Part shown: piece by piece, positions 57,305-64,000 of the stretch | Layout: the number at the start of each line of letters is the position of its first letter | Numbering within the stretch: position 1 is the first letter of the stretch | Assembly (NCBI RefSeq): GCF_009765165.1 | Contig: NZ_VLNU01000001.1 | Location: 1,178,001-1,242,000 of the forward strand | Direction of reading: 5' to 3' | Length of the DNA: 64,000 nucleotides | DNA from: Lysobacter panacisoli | GTDB lineage: Bacteria > Pseudomonadota > Gammaproteobacteria > Xanthomonadales > Xanthomonadaceae | Position numbers and translations under genes: made by a program | The notes under the pieces: generated by a model | Database searches by the model: none | What the model saw: only the letters and a program-made list of their open reading frames with translations | Told to the model about the DNA's origin: nothing

Positions 57305-57862
57305 TCAATGGCCGTTCTTGTGCGCCTTGGCGACGCCCGCCATCAGGTGGTCGGTCCAGGCGATGCCGATGGCCGACAGGATGAAGACGCAATGGATGAT
57401 GGTCTGCCACATCACGCCGGTCTGCGTGTAGGCGCTGTCGGGCGAGCCGAGGTTGCCGATCGCGATGAAGGTCTTGAGCAGGTGGATCGAGGAGATGCCG
57501 ATGATCGCCATCGCCAGCTTCACCTTCAGCACGCTGGCGTTGACGTGGCTCAGCCATTCCGGCTGGTCCGGGTGGCCCTCCAGGCGCAGGCGCGAAACGA
57601 AGGTCTCATAGCCGCCGACGATCACCATCACCAGCAGGTTGGAGATCATCACCACGTCGATCAGACCGAGCACCGCGAGCATGATCAGCTGCTCGCTCAA
57701 GGTCGTGGCATGTGAGATCAGGTGCCACAGTTCCTTGATGAACAGCACCACGTACACGCCCTGCGCGACGATCAGGCCCAGGTACAGCGGCAGCTGCAGC
57801 CAGCGCGAGGAGAAGATCAGGGAGGGCAGCGGGTTGAGCGGGCTCGATCGGGTCTCGGACAT
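57305..57862 (-). CDS. UPF0114 (YqhA-type) inner-membrane protein
   Basis: 185 residues, with three or four membrane helices (about 25-45, 60-85, 110-135, 150-172). SSRWLQLPLYLGLI, IDVVMISNLLVMVIVGGYETFVS and VNASVLKVKLAMAIIGISSIHLLKTF are hallmarks of the YqhA/TIGR00645 family, whose function is unknown. It converges on the HExxH gene with nine bases between stops. Confidence 0.9.
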   Translation of the reverse strand: MSETRSSPLNPLPSLIFSSRWLQLPLYLGLIVAQGVYVVLFIKELWHLISHATTLSEQLIMLAVLGLIDVVMISNLLVMVIVGGYETFVSRLRLEGHPDQPEWLSHVNASVLKVKLAMAIIGISSIHLLKTFIAIGNLGSPDSAYTQTGVMWQTIIHCVFILSAIGIAWTDHLMAGVAKAHKNGH

Positions 57863-57901
57863 GCGAAAAAGGCTCGGCGACGAAACGGCGGGCTAGGGTA
57901 G

Positions 57902-60973
<3,072 letters not shown>

Positions 60974-61002
60974 TCGCGCGCGTCATTGCGGGACGGAAAA
61001 AA

Positions 61003-61026
61003 AGCCCGGCGAAAGCCGGGCTTTTT
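61003..61026. terminator. bidirectional terminator between convergent genes
   Basis: A perfect 8-bp stem (AGCCCGGC 61003-61010 with 61015-61022) with a GAAA tetraloop, with A6 on the left and T5 on the right. It can end the DPP-IV transcript and the convergent oxygenase transcript. Confidence 0.9.
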
Positions 61027-61047
61027 CGTTGCCTCGCGATTCGCCGA

Positions 61048-62004
61048 TCAGCGCCGCGAACGCACATACAGGCGCTTGGCCAGGTACAGGAACTTGCCGG
61101 CGAGACCACTGTCCTGCGCCTGCAGCAGTTTCGCGATCTCTTCCTGCTGGTCGCGGATGTAGGCATCGCGTTGTTGCAGCAGGCCCTGCAGTTCGTGGAT
61201 GTCGTGCTCGCTCAGCGCGTGGCCGGCGTGCAGGTGCGCCGGCAACTGGCGCTTGACGTAGTGCGTGGTGTGGCGGCCGGCGGTCTGCTCGACCGGGCGG
61301 TCCTTGCTGTAGAAGTACAGCGCGACCGACTTGCGACTGAGGTCGCGCTTGTCTTCGGGCAGCTGGATCGGATCGAACGCGTGCCAGCTGTGCTCGGTGG
61401 TCTCGAAGATCACACAACGGTTGAACGCCGGCACCACCGACACTGACGGCGTGCGGTCGGCGTAGGGATCGCGGAACAGCTCCAGCGAACCGCCCCACTC
61501 GTGCTGCCATTCGTGGTTGAGGTAGACGATCAGGTTGAGCCGGCGATGCCAGCGCTCGCTGGGGTGGTAGTTGAAGTCGATGTGCGGATCGAGCGCCGCG
61601 CCATGACGGTTCTCGTGCGTGCCGCCACCGAGGTAGAACGGGTCGTAGATCAGCTCGGGGATGTCGGTGATGCGGCCGACCAGATCGAGGAACGGCCGAT
61701 TCTGGATGGCGTCGTCGAGCGCCGCGAATTCCGGGCCGAGGCCGCGGATGCGGTCCAGCGTCGACTTGCCGCCGGGACGCCCGTCGTCGCCGATGTAATT
61801 GCCGCGCTCGAACGCCGGGAACGTGCGCAGCAGCGCCTGCGCGTAGTCGGCGTCGAAGAAGTCGTCGATCACCACATGGCGGAACGGCTGGGCGCTGGCG
61901 AAGCGCTCGCGCCAGGCTTCGGCCTGGGCGACGACGGCGGGATTGAGCAGGGCGAGCGAAGAAGGCACGGCGGACACGGGTACGGCGGACATCGGATCGT
62001 CCAT
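61048..62004 (-). CDS. 2OG-Fe(II) oxygenase family protein
   Basis: 318 residues from ATG 62004 (61992 also possible; neither has a good Shine-Dalgarno). The double-stranded beta-helix holds the iron site His-x-Asp in DPHIDFNYH, the distal His in TEHSWHAF and a 2OG-binding Arg or Lys in DLSRKSVALYFY. The C-terminal 50 residues are a coiled coil (HDIHELQGLLQQRDAYIRDQ). Related proteins hydroxylate proline or modify polysaccharides or lipids; the substrate here is unknown. It lacks a signal peptide. Confidence 0.85.
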   Translation of the reverse strand: MDDPMSAVPVSAVPSSLALLNPAVVAQAEAWRERFASAQPFRHVVIDDFFDADYAQALLRTFPAFERGNYIGDDGRPGGKSTLDRIRGLGPEFAALDDAIQNRPFLDLVGRITDIPELIYDPFYLGGGTHENRHGAALDPHIDFNYHPSERWHRRLNLIVYLNHEWQHEWGGSLELFRDPYADRTPSVSVVPAFNRCVIFETTEHSWHAFDPIQLPEDKRDLSRKSVALYFYSKDRPVEQTAGRHTTHYVKRQLPAHLHAGHALSEHDIHELQGLLQQRDAYIRDQQEEIAKLLQAQDSGLAGKFLYLAKRLYVRSRR

Positions 62005-62170
62005 GAAAGCGAAGCGGCGATTATGCGGCAGGCGCGGTGCGGGCCGGAATTCTTCCCGCGGCCGCGCGTCACGGATCGCGCGCGCCGATGCCGTTCCATG
62101 ACCTTCGGCGCTGGCCGCGCGGGCCGCGGCGACGCAATGCTGGCGCACCTCCTCCGTGCCGGATCACTCG

Positions 62171-63976
62171 ATGAAGCCTCTCGTCCTTGCCGTCGCCCTC
62201 GCGCTGGCCGCCCCGTTGCCCGCCCTCGCCGCCCACGCGGCCGCCAAGCCCGCCGCCGCCGCGGCGAAGCCCGCGCCGGCATGGGTGGCCACCAGCAACG
62301 AGTACGCGCAGATCCTGATCAAGGCCCAGGCCGAGTTCGCGCCGGAGCAAATGTCCTTCCTCGGCGTGCCCGGCTACGACGAGCGCATCGCCGACTTCAA
62401 GCCCGACAACAGCAAGCGATTCCGCGACGCCACCGCGAAGGCCAAGGCCGGACTGCAGGCCAAACTCGCCACAGAACGCGACCCGAACGTGCGCCAGGAC
62501 CTGGAGATCATGATCCAGGCCGCCGACGACAGCATCGAGACCAGCGCGCTCAACGAGCGCCTGACCCTGCCGTGGAACGACGTGCCGCAGGTCATCTTCA
62601 CCGGTCTGCGCGCGCTGCTGTCCGACCAGACGCCGCCGGAGCGCCGCGCATATGCGCTGGAACGCCTGAAGAACTACGTCGGCCAAGGCAAGGAAACCAC
62701 GCCGATCACCGAGCTGGCGATGGCCCGCTACACCGAACGCGCGAAGGACGGCGCGCTGCTGCGTCCGACCAGGCTGGAGGTCGAACAGGCGCTGGGCAAC
62801 ATCGACACCTACGGCGCAGGCATCCGCAAGCTGTTCGCGCAGCACAAGGTGGCCGGTGCCGACGCCGCGCTGGCGGCGCTGGACGCGCAGCTGAAGGCGT
62901 ACGGCCAGTGGGCGCGCACCACGGTCCTGCCGGAAGCGCGCACCGACACGAAGCTGCCGCCGGAGCTGTACGCCAACCAGCTCAAGCAGTTCGGCATCGA
63001 CATCGATCCGGCGCTGCTGGTGCGCCGTGCGCAGGTCGAGTTCATGGAGACGCGCGCGGCGATGGCGCAGCTCGCTCCGCTGGTGGCGAAGGACAAGGGC
63101 CTGAAGGTCGCCGATCCGCACGATTACGTGGCCGTGATCCGCGCGCTCAAGCAGGACAACATGCCCAACGACCAGCTCGAGTCGCGCTACCGCACGGTGA
63201 TCGACGCGATCGATCCGATCATCCGCAAGGAGCGCATCGTCGACGTGCCGAACCGCCCGATGGTGATGCGCCTGGGTACCGAAGCGGAGTCCGCCGCGCA
63301 GTCCGCGCCGCACTTCCTGCCGGCGCCGTTGGTCGGCAACACGGGCCAGCAGGGCCAGTTCGTGCTGCCGGTGTCAGTGCCGACCGCCGACGGCAAGGCG
63401 CTGCAGTACGACGACTTCAACTTCGACGCGGTGCGCTGGACGCTGTCCGCGCATGAAGGCCGTCCGGGCCACGAACTGCAGTTCACCGCGATGGTCGAGC
63501 GCGGCGTCTCGCTGGCGCGCACGATGTTCGCGTTCAACTCGGTCAACGTCGAAGGCTGGGCGCTGTACGCCGAAGCCGAGATGGTTCCGTACGAGCCGCT
63601 CGACGGCCAGCTGATCGCGCTGCAGTTCCGCCTGATGCGCGCCGCACGCGCGATGCTCGACCCGATGCTCAACCTGGGCCAGATCGATCGCGAGGCGGCC
63701 GGCCGCATCCTGCGCGACAAAGTCGGCCTGTCGGAGGCGATGACCAAGCAGGAGCTGGACCGCTATACGTTCAACGCCCCGGGCCAGGCCGGCAGCTACT
63801 TCTACGGCTACACCCGCATCCTCGAGCTGCGCATGGAGACGGAAGTCGCGCTGGGCGAGAAGTTCGACCGCCTCGCGTTCAACAACTTCCTGCTCGACCA
63901 GGGCCTGCTGCCGCCGGACCAGCTGGCCAAGGCCGTGCGCGAGACCTTCGTGCCGGCGCAGCGCAGCCGCAAGTAA
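62171..63976 (+). CDS. DUF885 family exported metallopeptidase-like protein
   Basis: 601 residues; ATG 62171 starts a signal peptide ending ALAAHA (about 25); an upstream GTG at 62156 is less likely. The protein is almost all helix, as in M32/DUF885 enzymes. The zinc motif is HEGRPGH (His428, Glu429, His434), followed by VEGWALYAE, which supplies the third ligand. DUF885 proteins are thought to be carboxypeptidase-like; specificity is unknown. The gene ends 24 bases before the window edge. Confidence 0.88.
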   Translation: MKPLVLAVALALAAPLPALAAHAAAKPAAAAAKPAPAWVATSNEYAQILIKAQAEFAPEQMSFLGVPGYDERIADFKPDNSKRFRDATAKAKAGLQAKLATERDPNVRQDLEIMIQAADDSIETSALNERLTLPWNDVPQVIFTGLRALLSDQTPPERRAYALERLKNYVGQGKETTPITELAMARYTERAKDGALLRPTRLEVEQALGNIDTYGAGIRKLFAQHKVAGADAALAALDAQLKAYGQWARTTVLPEARTDTKLPPELYANQLKQFGIDIDPALLVRRAQVEFMETRAAMAQLAPLVAKDKGLKVADPHDYVAVIRALKQDNMPNDQLESRYRTVIDAIDPIIRKERIVDVPNRPMVMRLGTEAESAAQSAPHFLPAPLVGNTGQQGQFVLPVSVPTADGKALQYDDFNFDAVRWTLSAHEGRPGHELQFTAMVERGVSLARTMFAFNSVNVEGWALYAEAEMVPYEPLDGQLIALQFRLMRAARAMLDPMLNLGQIDREAAGRILRDKVGLSEAMTKQELDRYTFNAPGQAGSYFYGYTRILELRMETEVALGEKFDRLAFNNFLLDQGLLPPDQLAKAVRETFVPAQRSRK

Positions 63977-64000
63977 GCGCACCACGGCCCTCTCCCGCGC

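Overview
The window is chromosomal DNA from a very GC-rich gammaproteobacterium, most likely Lysobacter or a close relative in the Xanthomonadaceae. The signs are the divergent rhlB / trxA-rho arrangement, ftsEX followed closely by rpoH, polA beside a small DUF2782 lipoprotein gene, a candidate C-rich small RNA of the sX13 type just downstream of polA, and many secreted peptidases. I count about 50 protein genes, densely packed on both strands. I see no prophage, insertion sequence, CRISPR array, rRNA, tRNA or biosynthetic cluster.

Layout. 1-8.1 kb: two tandem DUF4124 envelope proteins, a membrane-anchored CocE-type hydrolase, an SDR oxidoreductase, a small lipoprotein, the protease SppA and a MATE transporter. 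8.4-12 kb: a DUF3667 membrane protein, a DUF4286 protein, and a coupled pair made of a membrane-tethered sigma-region-4-like protein and a DUF3106 protein. 12-24 kb: an AT-richer leader with paired DnaA boxes and a Clp-like palindrome, then priA, a membrane spermidine-synthase-like protein coupled to an exported isoaspartyl methyltransferase, a NYN-domain protein, transaldolase, an MHS-family permease overlapping an NDH-2 gene, a small secreted protein and rpoH. 24-31.8 kb: a tightly overlapping ftsE-ftsX-response regulator-ung operon, then rhlB, trxA and rho.

31.8-44 kb: a lower-GC, frameshifted N-acetylmuramoyl-L-alanine amidase gene, a KefC-type antiporter, a 1110-residue membrane ankyrin protein coupled to ycgL, a CIO-type bd oxidase (cydAB) and an S9 peptidase. 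44-54 kb: a palindromic repeat, the DUF3300/DUF2950 pair, hemF, a DUF421 protein, the sX13-like RNA, polA, a DUF2782 lipoprotein, and an alkylation-repair pair (O6-methylguanine methyltransferase plus a frameshifted 2OG-Fe(II) oxygenase). 54-64 kb: uvrD, an HExxH peptidase, a YqhA-type membrane protein, a glutathione transferase overlapping a DPP-IV peptidase, another 2OG-Fe(II) oxygenase and a DUF885 metallopeptidase.

Themes: DNA replication and repair (priA, polA, uvrD, ung, ogt), transcription and RNA control (rpoH, rho, rhlB, the small RNA), aerobic respiration (NDH-2, CIO-type bd oxidase, hemF) and an exported hydrolase repertoire that fits a proteolytic, bacteriolytic soil bacterium. 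Most operons are joined by ATGA or TGATG overlaps. The least ordinary items are the sX13-like RNA, two genes broken by short indels (one at a tetranucleotide repeat), the DnaA-box palindrome before priA, and the tethered sigma-like protein.
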